Assembly: GCA_005223375.1 (NCBI GenBank) | Contig: RXOD01003812.1 | Span: 1-58,694, forward strand | Length of the DNA: 58,694 nt | Direction: 5' to 3' | Origin: Amoebophrya sp. AT5.2 | Taxonomy: Eukaryota > Sar > Dinophyceae > Syndiniales > Amoebophryaceae | Shown here: positions 1 to 10,100 of the stretch, piece by piece | Position numbering within the stretch: position 1 is the stretch's first letter | Layout: the number at the start of each line of letters is the position of its first letter | Position numbers and translations under genes: made by a program | Notes under the pieces: generated by a model | The model's input: the letters and a program-made list of their open reading frames with translations, nothing else | Told to the model about the DNA's origin: nothing | The model's database searches: none

Positions 1-718
1 TGCATTAATGGACAAGCTCTTAACAAAACGCTATTTGGGCGCCGCTGCGCGGTCTTCACTGACGCTGACCTGAAGAGAAACTATTTTCTTAGTCGTCGCA
101 GAGCAGGCTGCTCCCTGCGCCTGCACCTAGCGCTTTTGACCGATTTATAGGAAATGCGCACGAAGATCTCTTTGAAGCAAGCAATTTCTTTGTGTCGGTT
201 TTACTCGTTGGACTGATCGCGGCTGGTGAACGCCAACCGATACCGATTTGCGAGCCACTATTTCACTTTCATTGCTGCACATCAGATCCGCATCCGCATC
301 GATCCTTGGAAGATATGAATGAAGTTGAAGATCGCCGCCTCCAGACCCAGATTATATACTCAGACCGCCACTTGCACTTCTTCATCAGGAAGAGCAAGTA
401 TCGAGAACGTACGATTCATTTAGATCTCAAACAAACCACGGCGGCTAGCTATCGGCATCTATGCGCCAGGATGCCTATCAGCTTTCCGAGGTCCAACAGT
501 GACTGCCATCTCGACGATGTTTGCGTCCCCCACATGCATTCACGAAGATGAGCAGTTAATTAATCTTGAGAGAAACAAGCGAAAGTGACACGTAAGTCTG
601 GCGTTACTCATACATTCTCGTCCTAGTGGTCGGTAGGCTGCTACTTTCATAGTTCAAAATGTACTTCCGAAGACATGCTCACAGACTCACACAGACACAG
701 ACCTCCGCGTTCTTATTG
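1..718. other. Intergenic, no supported gene
   Basis: No ATG-started reading frame here looks like protein. The longest open stretch, on the plus strand near 192-551, starts at GTG and has no recognisable composition. This is the region downstream of the coiled-coil gene ending at 719. Confidence 0.5.
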
Positions 719-1933
719 CTACTGCAGCTTCCTCCCACTGGCGGCGCGGCTTTTGTTCGTCGCCGCTTTTTTGAAGGGACCAGAACCCAGCACCGGGTCG
801 CCGCGCGCAGGCGATACCGACTTTGCCTTGCTGGCTGCATTCGCATTCACCATTCGATTTCGAACCGCACGCCCTGCTGCGACAGTAGTCTTGAGACCCG
901 CGCTCGGCACTCGCGCTCCTCCCGGCGGAGAAGGAAAAAGAGATGCCGCCTTCGACTTCGTTCCAGCAGCAGCAGCTTTTCCCTGATTCGGCGCTCGAGC
1001 TGGTTGCGTTCGTGCGGGGCTCCTGCCCGCGCGCACCGCAACTTGCGACGAGTCCATTTTGGGGGCTGGGAACAGCGCCTTCTTCTTGCCACCTGCTGCC
1101 GCTTTCGACGCGCTACGGCTCTTTCCCCCGGGGGTGAAACCGCGAGCAGCAGGCGATTTGACCCGCTTCTCCGTGCGCACGGCCCCCTGCTGTTGCGGCA
1201 CTTTCTGTGCAGGCTGCGCTTGCGTATTCTCGGCTTCGCCAGTTTCACGACTAGCACTATCTTTTGCCCCCGGAGCAGACGTAGTCGACACCGACCCCTG
1301 ACCAGCTCCGCTTGCTGCACAAAAGAAATTCATCTCCAAAATGTTGTTGCAGTAGTCGTCTGACTCATCCTGCATCTCGAGCTCTAGGAGAGCCGCTTCC
1401 GCCAGGTCGCGCGCTATTTCCTTCCCGATCGCCGCCGCTTCGAGCTCTTGGAGCCTTGATTCCAGCAGCGCCTCGTAGTGCGCCAGCTTCCCCGCCACAG
1501 CCTTCAACTCTCTGTTCCGGGCCAACACACTTCGAGCACTCTGCCGGTCCGCCACGTCCAGTCTCTGACGAGCGTCCTCGACGTTGCTTGTCATCAGCTC
1601 TTCGATGGTTTCCACGCGGCCTCTCACGGACGCAAGACCGGCCCGCAGCCGCCTGAGAAGGCCAGCGGCCCGAGGGGTGGAGCCCGCACCAGGAGCTCCG
1701 AGAGGAGACGGCATAATCTCCTCCAGCGCGGACTCGTCGCTGCGCGGGTCCTGGTGACCATCATCGACTCCCTGACGAGAAGACGCGCCAGAAAGTAGTT
1801 TACGCCCAAAGAATCGCGCCGCAACATACACGGCAACACCGGCGGCGAGAGCCTGGGCTGCCGCTGCACTTTTTTGCTTCAGGGCGCCACGGATTGAGCC
1901 CGCAGGAACAACTGCCCAGGTGGATAGTTGCAT
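719..1933 (-). CDS. Coiled-coil protein with N-terminal membrane segment, unknown function
   Basis: Single-exon frame of 404 aa with a true ATG at 1933 and TAG at 719. Residues about 25-43 form a short alanine/valine-rich hydrophobic stretch (AVYVAARFFG) that could be a membrane anchor. Residues about 80-190 are heptad-like, rich in E, L, R and A, and should form a coiled coil. The C-terminal half is basic and low in complexity (S, A, K, G, P), with repeated SPAR/GKSRSASK-type stretches. I recognise no catalytic motif or family. The plus strand also carries overlapping open frames, but these are shadows produced by high GC. A membrane-tethered scaffold is possible; that is inference only. Confidence 0.65.
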   Translation of the reverse strand: MQLSTWAVVPAGSIRGALKQKSAAAAQALAAGVAVYVAARFFGRKLLSGASSRQGVDDGHQDPRSDESALEEIMPSPLGAPGAGSTPRAAGLLRRLRAGLASVRGRVETIEELMTSNVEDARQRLDVADRQSARSVLARNRELKAVAGKLAHYEALLESRLQELEAAAIGKEIARDLAEAALLELEMQDESDDYCNNILEMNFFCAASGAGQGSVSTTSAPGAKDSASRETGEAENTQAQPAQKVPQQQGAVRTEKRVKSPAARGFTPGGKSRSASKAAAGGKKKALFPAPKMDSSQVAVRAGRSPARTQPARAPNQGKAAAAGTKSKAASLFPSPPGGARVPSAGLKTTVAAGRAVRNRMVNANAASKAKSVSPARGDPVLGSGPFKKAATNKSRAASGRKLQ

Positions 1934-2772
1934 TTCGGAGTTCTTATTTTATGCTACCAAATCAGTTGTAACCTGCTTTCATACCGGGGTCTTGCTGGGT
2001 GGATACAAACCCTGCTTTCGTACCGGGCTCTTGCTGGGTGGTGGTTGTGCCTCTTCAAAACAGCGACATGACTGTAAGTGAAAGCGGACAAAATGGAAAA
2101 GCGGAGGCAGGAGTTGTGGCTTTAGTACGACGGCAACGAACGAAAAATGTGGGCAATCGACATCGGCGAAAAAGTTGAACCGAGAGCAAACCTTTCCACG
2201 GTCACGTTTGACGACCAACGTGCGAACGACGAAATTCAACGGTGAGGGCGCAAGTCGACATTTACACCGGGACACACTTGCACACGACACCTGTCGAGGA
2301 TAACGGTGTCGGTGCCTTCACGACATAAGTATTTCTGTTTGTATAATGGACACGATACGGCAATGCAGCTGGCCTCATCTATGGCTATTGCTCCCTGAAG
2401 ACTGCGACCCGATACGTTTTTTCAGAAGTCCAAAGTTGGGCTTGTCGCTTTCAGTTTTATCTCGAAAATGATAGATGTGAATCCTCCTCAACGGTCATGT
2501 AATTCTTGTTCCCCAAGACACAGGTACATCGCGTCTGGCAGCAGGGCTGTGTTCGTGTTGTCGCAGGTCGTCATGGTTTATCGTATTCGGTCGAGTATCA
2601 CTTTTTTGGCTACTAGCGCCCGCTCGCCGCCTTGATGCTTCTCAACAGCAGTCGCAGCAAGTAGTTGCCCCAGCTTCTCCGTTGCTTTCCATCACTAAAG
2701 CTCGCAGTAATTATGAATGGGTTCTTGAAAAACGTCGTCAACATCGACCCCAGCAGTCTAGATGTATCTTCT
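1934..2772. other. Intergenic with a short direct repeat
   Basis: Spacer between two minus-strand genes. It contains the 31-bp repeat pair at 1972-2041. No ATG-led frame with protein-like composition was seen; the 103-aa minus frame at 1979-2290 opens at GTG and is probably noise. It presumably holds the 3' end of the SRSF1-like transcript and the 5' leader of the gene below. Confidence 0.45.
1972..2041. repeat. 31-bp direct repeat, two copies, period 39
   Basis: Copies at 1972-2002 and 2011-2041 differ at two positions and share the core CTTGCTGGGTGG. They lie 39 bp upstream of the ATG at 1933, so they fall in the leader or promoter region of that gene. Confidence 0.85.
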
Positions 2773-4514
2773 TCAGTAGTTTCCCCTGGACAGGTCTCCC
2801 ATCTTGACGTCGAGGCGGTCGTCGTGCCCCTTGATCTTCCGCCCGTTAAGCTTGTCGATCACATCCTCCGCAATGCTCCTGTACAACCGTGTAGTTCGAA
2901 TAAAAGGAAGGCAGTCATCTCGTCTGAGTAAACAAAGAAGGCCAAAGTAGCTGCATGAACAAAGACAAAGAACTCAAGCTCTTTTGAAACTGTAAGCAAG
3001 AGCATGCAAGTAGGTAGGTAAGTACTTGGATCGGAACTCAAGGATCCCGCACGCGAGGTTGCTGCGGTTGCGGAAGGTTCGGGCGAAGGTGACCTCCCCG
3101 GGCCGGGAGCTGTGCTGCTTCCCCAGCTCCTTCAGCTCGGTCCAGGTCATGTCGTGCGGAATCCCCTCCAAAGTGATCTTGTGGTTGTCCTTGCCCATGT
3201 CCTTTTTATCTGTTGGTTTGGTTTGTTAACCCATCAATTAATTTAAACAGCAGTCTGCCCTTCGGTATCGAAAAATGGCTTTTATCAACATACATTTGAC
3301 CATATGATCAGGAGTATGTCTATGTTTGTACCGTAGTATGACCCCCGATACGCGTTTGGTCCCCCATTGTAGGCCCCGCGACTGTGATCGCGTCCGCCGG
3401 CACGGCCTCTGGAATCCGCCCGGCGACCTCCGCGGCCGCGGGAATCGCCCCGCCCACGCGGGGGTTCGCGGTCCCTCCGCGGCGCACGATCGCCGCTGCT
3501 CTGCACCGCGATTTTCTGCGAGCCGAACGGCTTCGCCTGATTCTATGGAAAGAGGACCACGCCCGAGCTAAGCGTTTGTGATAGATTTTGCAGCTAGCGG
3601 CAAATCTTACATTAAATGCTTAGCGAGAAGTGGGGTGACGTGGGTGCCGCAGGTTTGTAGTGCTAAAACGATCAACCTTAATCGTGGTCGAGGAGCCCTA
3701 GCTACTAAGCGGCGAGGATTCAACAACCTCCTAAACAAACCGCTGCGACGTGAGAGGTACAAAGCCGAGAGCCTCATCGAACGAGTGAGGAAACGAGGGC
3801 ACCACACGCTTCACCGAGATGCACATGCAGATTTTGCAGAGCTGCGAAAGCAGTCAGCTGGTCGTGGTCTCGGTGGTGGTCTCGATAGATCCATGTCCTT
3901 GACGCAATCGTCCGCATCCAACTTGTCCTTGAACTCAACGAACGCAAACGGAGGGCCCCGGCTCCCCGCCGCCTTCAGCCGCACGTCAAGAATCTTTCAG
4001 TAGTGAGCGATTGCGATTCATGGTGCTATAAGTTGTTTTCGCGGCGTTTTCGCAGCTTTTTTCAGCGACTGATTCTGAGGATACCGGAGAGAGTTTCCAT
4101 ACCTCCGGCTCCGCTGGGTTGAGTGTATTAACATTTCCGAACAAGAAAGGTCCTGATAGCTGACCATCGGCACCAGCGGAGGCGAGAAACTACACTATCG
4201 ATCAGGCGCTTACTGTATCGGACGAATTCCAGATCGAGTGTGTGCAGAAAGAAATTTGGTAAACTAGCATAGAGAATTTTCAATCGATCAAATATCGTTA
4301 TCGATGAGCAAAAAATTGGATATAATGGGTGGAGAAAGACCTTTCCGAACTTCCCGAATTTGTCATGTATGTCGTCCTCGCGGATGTCGTCGGGGAGGCC
4401 GCCCACCCACACCGTGAACCCACCGCTCGTATGGTTGGCGCCGTAAGCTCGCGAGGACGGCCCATCGCCTGCGGGCGCCCGTCCACGCGGAGAACGGCTG
4501 CGAGAGCGAGACAT
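2773..4514 (-). CDS. SRSF1-like SR splicing factor, two RRMs, five exons
   Basis: Pre-mRNA splicing factor of the SR family, nuclear, RNA-binding. Proposed exons: 4514-4341, 3993-3892, 3542-3332, 3209-3026, 2878-2773; the frame is kept throughout and gives 258 aa. The N-terminus is an RS tract (MSRSRSRSPRGR). RRM1 begins FTVWVGGLPDDI, and exon 2 carries the RNP1 motif RGPPFAFVEF. Exon 3 gives a basic RG-rich linker. RRM2 starts KITLEGIPHDMTWTELK; the WTELK part resembles the SWQDLKD signature of SRSF1 pseudo-RRM2. The protein ends KMGDLSRGNY. Having RS residues at the N-terminus, with almost none at the C-terminus, is the reverse of the usual SRSF1 order. The exon 2 donor has no GT in the required frame; the best fit is a GA donor at 3891. 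Confidence 0.85.
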
Positions 4515-5084
4515 GATGTGTTTGATCCGATATTCGCGATGCAGCTACTACCTGCGAAACTGGAACCTCCGAGAAAGCGAGAATCGATAGCAATCCGAGC
4601 TACTAGCACTAGGTGCGAGCAGTTGTGCCTATGACTGAAGCAACAGCGGACGAGCCAGAAAAATCAGTTGTGAGGGACAACCACGCGAGTACTACATCAG
4701 CATGAAACCAATGAATTTACATGCGAGTTGTATCGTGCAACGCGGTTCTCCTTCTTTTTCAGAACTAGTATAAAAAAGTTTATCTTCTTCACGCGGATCT
4801 TTTATCTCCCGAAGGGCAGGAACGACTTGCAGCTAAAGAAGCAGGAACTCAAAACACGCGGGCAAGATCTGTGATCGTTCGCACGCGGTCAGTTCTTGTT
4901 GGATGCTAATACGCAGAGGTCTTTGTCACGAACGCCTGAGAACACAAAAGAACATCATCGGGCTATAAAGCAGTTCGCAGTTCAGCGAGGGTGCGCGCGA
5001 AAGTCGGAATCATCGGGCTATAAAGCAGTTCGCAGTTCAGCGAGGGTGCGCGCGAAAGTCGGTCTTCCGACAGCTTCACAACTT
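4515..5084. other. Intergenic with 54-bp tandem duplication
   Basis: Spacer downstream of the secreted-protein gene and upstream of the SRSF1-like ATG. It holds two near-identical 54-bp copies (4954-5062). No other protein-like frame was seen. Confidence 0.45.
4954..5062. repeat. 54-bp direct repeat, two copies, period 55
   Basis: Copies at 4954-5007 and 5009-5062 are identical as read and separated by one base. They sit just past the TGA of the minus-strand gene ending at 5085, so probably in its 3' untranslated region. Each contains CTATAAAGCAGTTCGCAG. Confidence 0.9.
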
Positions 5085-6770
5085 CTATTCGCAGCCGGTG
5101 ATCCGCAGCATAAAGAGTGGGTCCTTTGTGCTTTCGTTTTGCACGCAGTGGGGGAGCGACTCCTCGAACCCGAAGAAGCCCTGCTCATCACCAGCCGCCC
5201 CTCGATAAACCGCCTTCTGCAGTGGGAACGAAATCGCGGAATCAAGCTCGCCCAGATTCGAATTCGTTTCCGCCTCACTGAGGACGATGTACACAGCCTG
5301 CTTCCCTATCATCCTGTTTGGGGGCTCCGTTGACAGGGAGGACCCTTGGTAATCGGAGCTTGTCCACGACACCCTTGGTCGTTCCACGCCATCGGGTGGC
5401 ACTGCGAGCACCTCCACGCGGACCTGTTCCTGTTCCCGTCCGTCCCATTCCGTCTTCCTCCTTCCGCTGGCATCAACGCACACCTGTGCTCCCCGCAGCT
5501 TGTCCGCGACCAGAGCGGAAAACTCCTCGTGACCCGACGACTCGCGACTGCCGCCCGAGAGCCGAAACGCTGTCCGGATTTCACCGAGCAACCGCTTCCA
5601 CACGCCGGTTTCTGCAGCCGCTGTGCCCCGCGCCGGTGTTCCAGTAGAACCCGTTTTTGAGCCAGCACCAACATCGCCTGCGCGCCGCATGGACGTCACG
5701 CCCGCCTCGCCCAAAGTGGCGCCGTCGGCGGCGTCGACATGATCGGCTGCAGCTGCATATCCATATGCTCCCTCGCTCTCCATCTGGTCTCCGAGTTTCG
5801 CCACCACTCCCGCGCGCACCACCCCCATCTGTCTTCGCAGCTGGTTTTTTCCCGCGTCATCCTCCCCCAGACCCAAGTTTTTCTCCAACTTGTCCAGGAT
5901 CTTCACTGCCTTCTTCATGTACGAGCGCTCGACCGCGGAGAAACCGCGGTCGGCAACCGGGATGCCGATCATGTGACTGCTGCCCGCGAAACCTCGCACC
6001 CACGGACCGCTCGTCGCGTACAACATCGCCGCAAGAAGCCCGCGCTGCCGGCACTCCGTAACGGCTGGCGCAGGAGCGACGTCCACCTCCGCAGCTGCTT
6101 GCTCAGCCTCAGCAGCTCCTCCGCACAGCGATGCAGAGTTGGCGTCCTGCGCGACGACCACGCTACCATCTGGTTCCGCCACTGCCGCGCACTTCCGAAC
6201 CGCCACGCCCTCCGCATTGCCCGGGTTAAGCCGGCAACGGTCGAACGCGATTGCGAACTTCTCGGCGGCAAGCAGTGGAAACATATACGCCCGCACGCTG
6301 TCGGACGAAGGACCCTCTTGCTCGTCCTCTTGATCAGTTCTTGTCCTTCCCACAACTGATTCTGAAGATGATGTTTTGTCGTAATTGTAGAATTCGTAGC
6401 TGCCTCCTGTGTTTGCGTACCCATACTCGTAGAGCACCTGGGCCAACCCCAGAAAGCCCTCCTCGCGGTTTCCGACCTGTTGCACAAACTTCCACAGTTC
6501 CGCTTTCACCAGGTCGGCGGCCCGTGCCGCCAACCTCCCTTCCGGCAGCCCCCTCGTCGCGTCGTGCCGCTGGAGACTTTCCTTCGTGGCGCGGGCGAAG
6601 TTTTGGAAGTGGGAGGCGAACCGCCGAGCGTTCAAACTCTCGGAGACAGGATCCAGCTCCGCGGTGACGTTGCGGAAGACATAAGCGCGTGGCTGGGCGT
6701 GCTGGTGGAGGGTGAGAAGGAGAGAAACAAGGCCCGGAAGGGCACGGAGGGTGATAATGCTGCGGGGCAT
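5085..6770 (-). CDS. Predicted secreted protein, unknown function
   Basis: Single-exon frame, 561 aa from the ATG at 6770. The open frame runs further upstream but with no ATG, so I chose this start. It yields a plausible signal peptide: a basic start followed by hydrophobic residues (ITLRALPGLVSLLLTL), ending near QPRA. Mature residues include a possible N-glycosylation site (NVT). The middle is rich in acidic and alanine residues. A conserved-looking block near residues 250-330 contains AAMLYATSGPWVRGFAGSSH and a basic helix, ERSYMKKAVKILDKLEKNLG. Cysteines are scattered and no known fold is apparent. Secretion or an endomembrane lumen is inferred from the N-terminus alone. Confidence 0.7.
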   Translation of the reverse strand: MPRSIITLRALPGLVSLLLTLHQHAQPRAYVFRNVTAELDPVSESLNARRFASHFQNFARATKESLQRHDATRGLPEGRLAARAADLVKAELWKFVQQVGNREEGFLGLAQVLYEYGYANTGGSYEFYNYDKTSSSESVVGRTRTDQEDEQEGPSSDSVRAYMFPLLAAEKFAIAFDRCRLNPGNAEGVAVRKCAAVAEPDGSVVVAQDANSASLCGGAAEAEQAAAEVDVAPAPAVTECRQRGLLAAMLYATSGPWVRGFAGSSHMIGIPVADRGFSAVERSYMKKAVKILDKLEKNLGLGEDDAGKNQLRRQMGVVRAGVVAKLGDQMESEGAYGYAAAADHVDAADGATLGEAGVTSMRRAGDVGAGSKTGSTGTPARGTAAAETGVWKRLLGEIRTAFRLSGGSRESSGHEEFSALVADKLRGAQVCVDASGRRKTEWDGREQEQVRVEVLAVPPDGVERPRVSWTSSDYQGSSLSTEPPNRMIGKQAVYIVLSEAETNSNLGELDSAISFPLQKAVYRGAAGDEQGFFGFEESLPHCVQNESTKDPLFMLRITGCE

Positions 6771-7119
6771 TTTTTGGATGGCGCTAGCGGTGAAAGAATG
6801 TTCTACAATTTTGTAGAGGCCGAAAAAAATGCGCAATACAATCTGCAGATGACACCCTACGCCTCGTGAGAAAGTGGAAGTCCCTCGTTATCGTTTTGAG
6901 GGTAAGAGTAAGAGAGGTATCAAAAAGAAAATAAGCTCTCTCTCGCCCTCACGTATCCTTTTGCACGCTTGGACTTCTGTGAGAACAGCATCCCGTCCAA
7001 TCGCGTAGAACACAGACATTGCGTTAACAAGCCCTGCCCTTCACGGCAATCGATGCAACTTGACACTCTTTCATCTCGGCAGGTGCACGACCTTCTTTTA
7101 AATTTAATAAAAAGAGTCG
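6771..7119. other. Intergenic
   Basis: A 349-bp spacer between the ZRANB3-like stop and the secreted-protein ATG. Pyrimidine/purine-rich patches such as the run near 6930-6950 are present. I see no gene or structured element. Confidence 0.45.
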
Positions 7120-10100
7120 TCAGCTACTAGGATGTCCCATCGTTTTTCTTGCGTGGCAGAAGACGCAGAGCGTTTGGATCTCCGACAGGTCCTCCGCCTC
7201 GCCGCCGCCGTCGCGCACTTCCCGCACGTGGTCGCAGTTCCAGAGCATCCCCGCCGTAACACTCTCCGCTTCCAGAATCTGCCGCAGGTAGCCGCTCACT
7301 TTTACCTTCTCGCGTATGCAAAGCGCGAGGGTGTCTCGGAAAACGTCCTCCAAGTACTGCTTGCGGGCGCCGCTAGCGGTGGGCTGGGGTGTCGAAGATG
7401 TAGCGGAGGCGGTCGCAAGTTGTGTGGTGCCTGCGATCTTTGCAGCACAACCAATTTTCTCGTCTCCCGCTGCGACACCAGCTGAAAAGGAACTTGCGCG
7501 ACTCGACTCGGTTCTGGCCATCTGCAGCAGCCTCAGGTAGACTTTCTCGCAGTCGACGAGGCAGGTCTGGCAAACACCACGCTCGTGTTTAAACAAAACG
7601 TCCCGCAACTTGGAACCACTCCGCTTCATCTTGTAGGCCGTCGAGCATTTCCCGCAGCAGAAGAGGTCGTTTTTACATGGTAGCTTCGCGCGAAAAGTGA
7701 AGGATACCTTCACCGTGCTGTTCTGGTGCTGTTGCTCTGCTGAAGCGGCTACGGACGAAGTTCTGGCTGTAGGTCGTTGTGAGGATTGCGCAGGACCTTC
7801 CGCCGAGCTGTCCCCGAACTCTTCGACGATAAACCGCTCCAGCCGCGCCCTCTCCTCGTCGGTCGTCATGTGCCGTCTCAGAAGCCGCTTCGGCTTAGTG
7901 TTCTGGGGCGTCTCGACACCTCCGACCTCTTCGCTTTGTGTTCTCCCTACTTGTTGCGCCGAATTCAAGTTGGACCCGCCACGACGGCCTTGCGATTGTC
8001 CTCCTGCGACCGCAGCTGTTTTCTTCCGCCGGACCACTTTCCCACTTCCGGGCTTGCATACGATCTCTCTCACGCAATTCGCGCAGTACAGAACGTCCTT
8101 TCCCGCATCGTACGGCGCCAGAAATGCCGTCAGCGTTTTGAACTTCGGGTCCGGAAACTCAGCCGGGATCCAGCAGAGGGACGTCGAAGTGTTCTTTTTA
8201 TCCACCAAGGACTCGTCTCGCTGCAGCGCCTCGAACGCCCGCCTCTCCGTGAACGACGGCTTTCCCGGAACGGCAAATCGGTTGTGGATCTTCTCGCAGT
8301 AGTTCTCGTCGTTTCCGTCGTTTCCTCTGTGCAGCCCCAGATGGTCGACGTTCCTCGTCGCCCTTAGGTTGGTGATCACGAACTCCAAATCGCAAAACGC
8401 TATCGCGGTTCCGATCAGCCGCGCACGGACGTACGTGGGCGTCCGCTTGCCGTCGTGGAGGTGGGCGGCGAATCTCTGGGCGAGGGCGAAAGGTGTCGCG
8501 CGCCGTGCGGATGTTGTGCGGCTCTCGACACATTCCGTAGTGTCAACATCTTCTGCAGCCCCGAGCAACAAGTCCGCAAGCGGGTACACCAGCCCGGTGT
8601 GCGTGTTGGGCGTTTCAGCATGATGCAGCGAGTAGAAGACGTGCACCAGGTTCGTGTCCGAGAGCTCAAACGCGAAATCCCGCTCCGGCTCGTCCCCTGC
8701 CGTTCGTATTTCGCGAGCGGCTGCGCTGGATGGAGGCGCCGAATTCCCTGACCGACCGAGCGAGTTTGCACTTCTCGCAGCCGTAGCGAGCGTAGCTGCC
8801 GGGCGGTCGAAAACATCAGCAATTCTGGCTACCTTCCGGTTCAGTTGCGCCCAACGACGCGCGTCGAGAGTGGTCGCGGAGGAGTTTTTCCTTTCCGTCG
8901 CAACTCTTCTTCCCTGCCCATTACCATCCTTCCCATCGTCGGCGTTTCCCGCTTTCTCGCCGGCGTCTTCGCCGTTTTCGCCTCCGTCGCTGTCCTCCTC
9001 ATCGCCCTCACTCTCGTCCCCACTTTCACCCACCTCCTCAGCGCTTTCCACGCCCGCAGCCGCGTCGGTCTCCGCATCCTGACGACCGTCAATCCCCAGT
9101 TTCCGTTTCCCACCTGCCGACGCGGCTTCAATCAGATAATAGAACCACACCCGCTCCCCGGTCTGCCCGAATCGATCTACTCGTGCCCGACACTGCAGCC
9201 ACCAGTGCGGGGAGTCGGGGAGCTCAAGAAACACGCAGCAACTGGCCGCCTCCAGCCCGTTTATCCCGATGCCCGCCGCCGTCATGGACACCAGGGCGAC
9301 GGACGCGGCGCCTTCGGCGTTTTTTTGCGACGTGAACAGCTCCAGTTGCTGCTGCTTGCCGCGCGCCTCAAGATCTCCGTCGATTCGGACGTAGGGGATA
9401 ACAGCAGCCCCCTTCTCGAAAGATGATTCCCCGTCTTCATGATGCTGGCCTTGTTGTCCGACATTTTGCGACCGCAGCACCCATTCCACGACCATGTCGA
9501 AGACTCGCTTGTGGTGCGCGAAAAGTACGATCTTCCGGTTCTTGGTGCAGTGATTTTTGTCACCGTTGTCGCCTGGTCCTCCATCTTCGAGTACGCCGTC
9601 GGCAGCTGCCGCCGTGTTTGCGATCACGAGGTCCCGAAGCCAGTGCCGCATTTCGTACAGCTTCGCGAGTGCGGCACGCTGCGCGCGCCCTATTTCGAAT
9701 TCTTCCAGCGAGCGCTTGAAGCTCTGTGGCTTTTCCTTCCCGTCGGCGGTAGCGGATGGGATGTTTCCGTTTTTCGCATCACTAGCTTCATCTCCGGCTG
9801 CCGTGTTTTCCTCGCCAAAATCTTCCCGACCAGCGGCCCCGGGCAGCTCGTCCCGCTCCTCCGGTTCCCCAACGATCCGTCGAAACTGATTCTCAACTTT
9901 CCGCCACGTCTGCCTACCGATCGGCACGTGCACGGGCGTCTCGACCAGGGCTGGCAGTTCGCTCACGACGTCTTTTTTCATCCGTCGCAGCATGATCGTG
10001 CTCCGCAAAAGCAGGTTCAGCTCGTGACTGCGCGTTGTACTCACGGGAAGCATCAGCTGCTTGTTGGTGGGAACGGGAAGTACCTGCATTCGGTTTTTCA

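Noticed and set aside
659..1363. 234-aa plus-strand frame
   Set aside because: Arginine/serine-rich antisense shadow of the coiled-coil gene at 719-1933.
5085..6836. Longer start for the secreted protein at 6836
   Set aside because: That position is TTG. The ATG at 6770 directly precedes a signal peptide.
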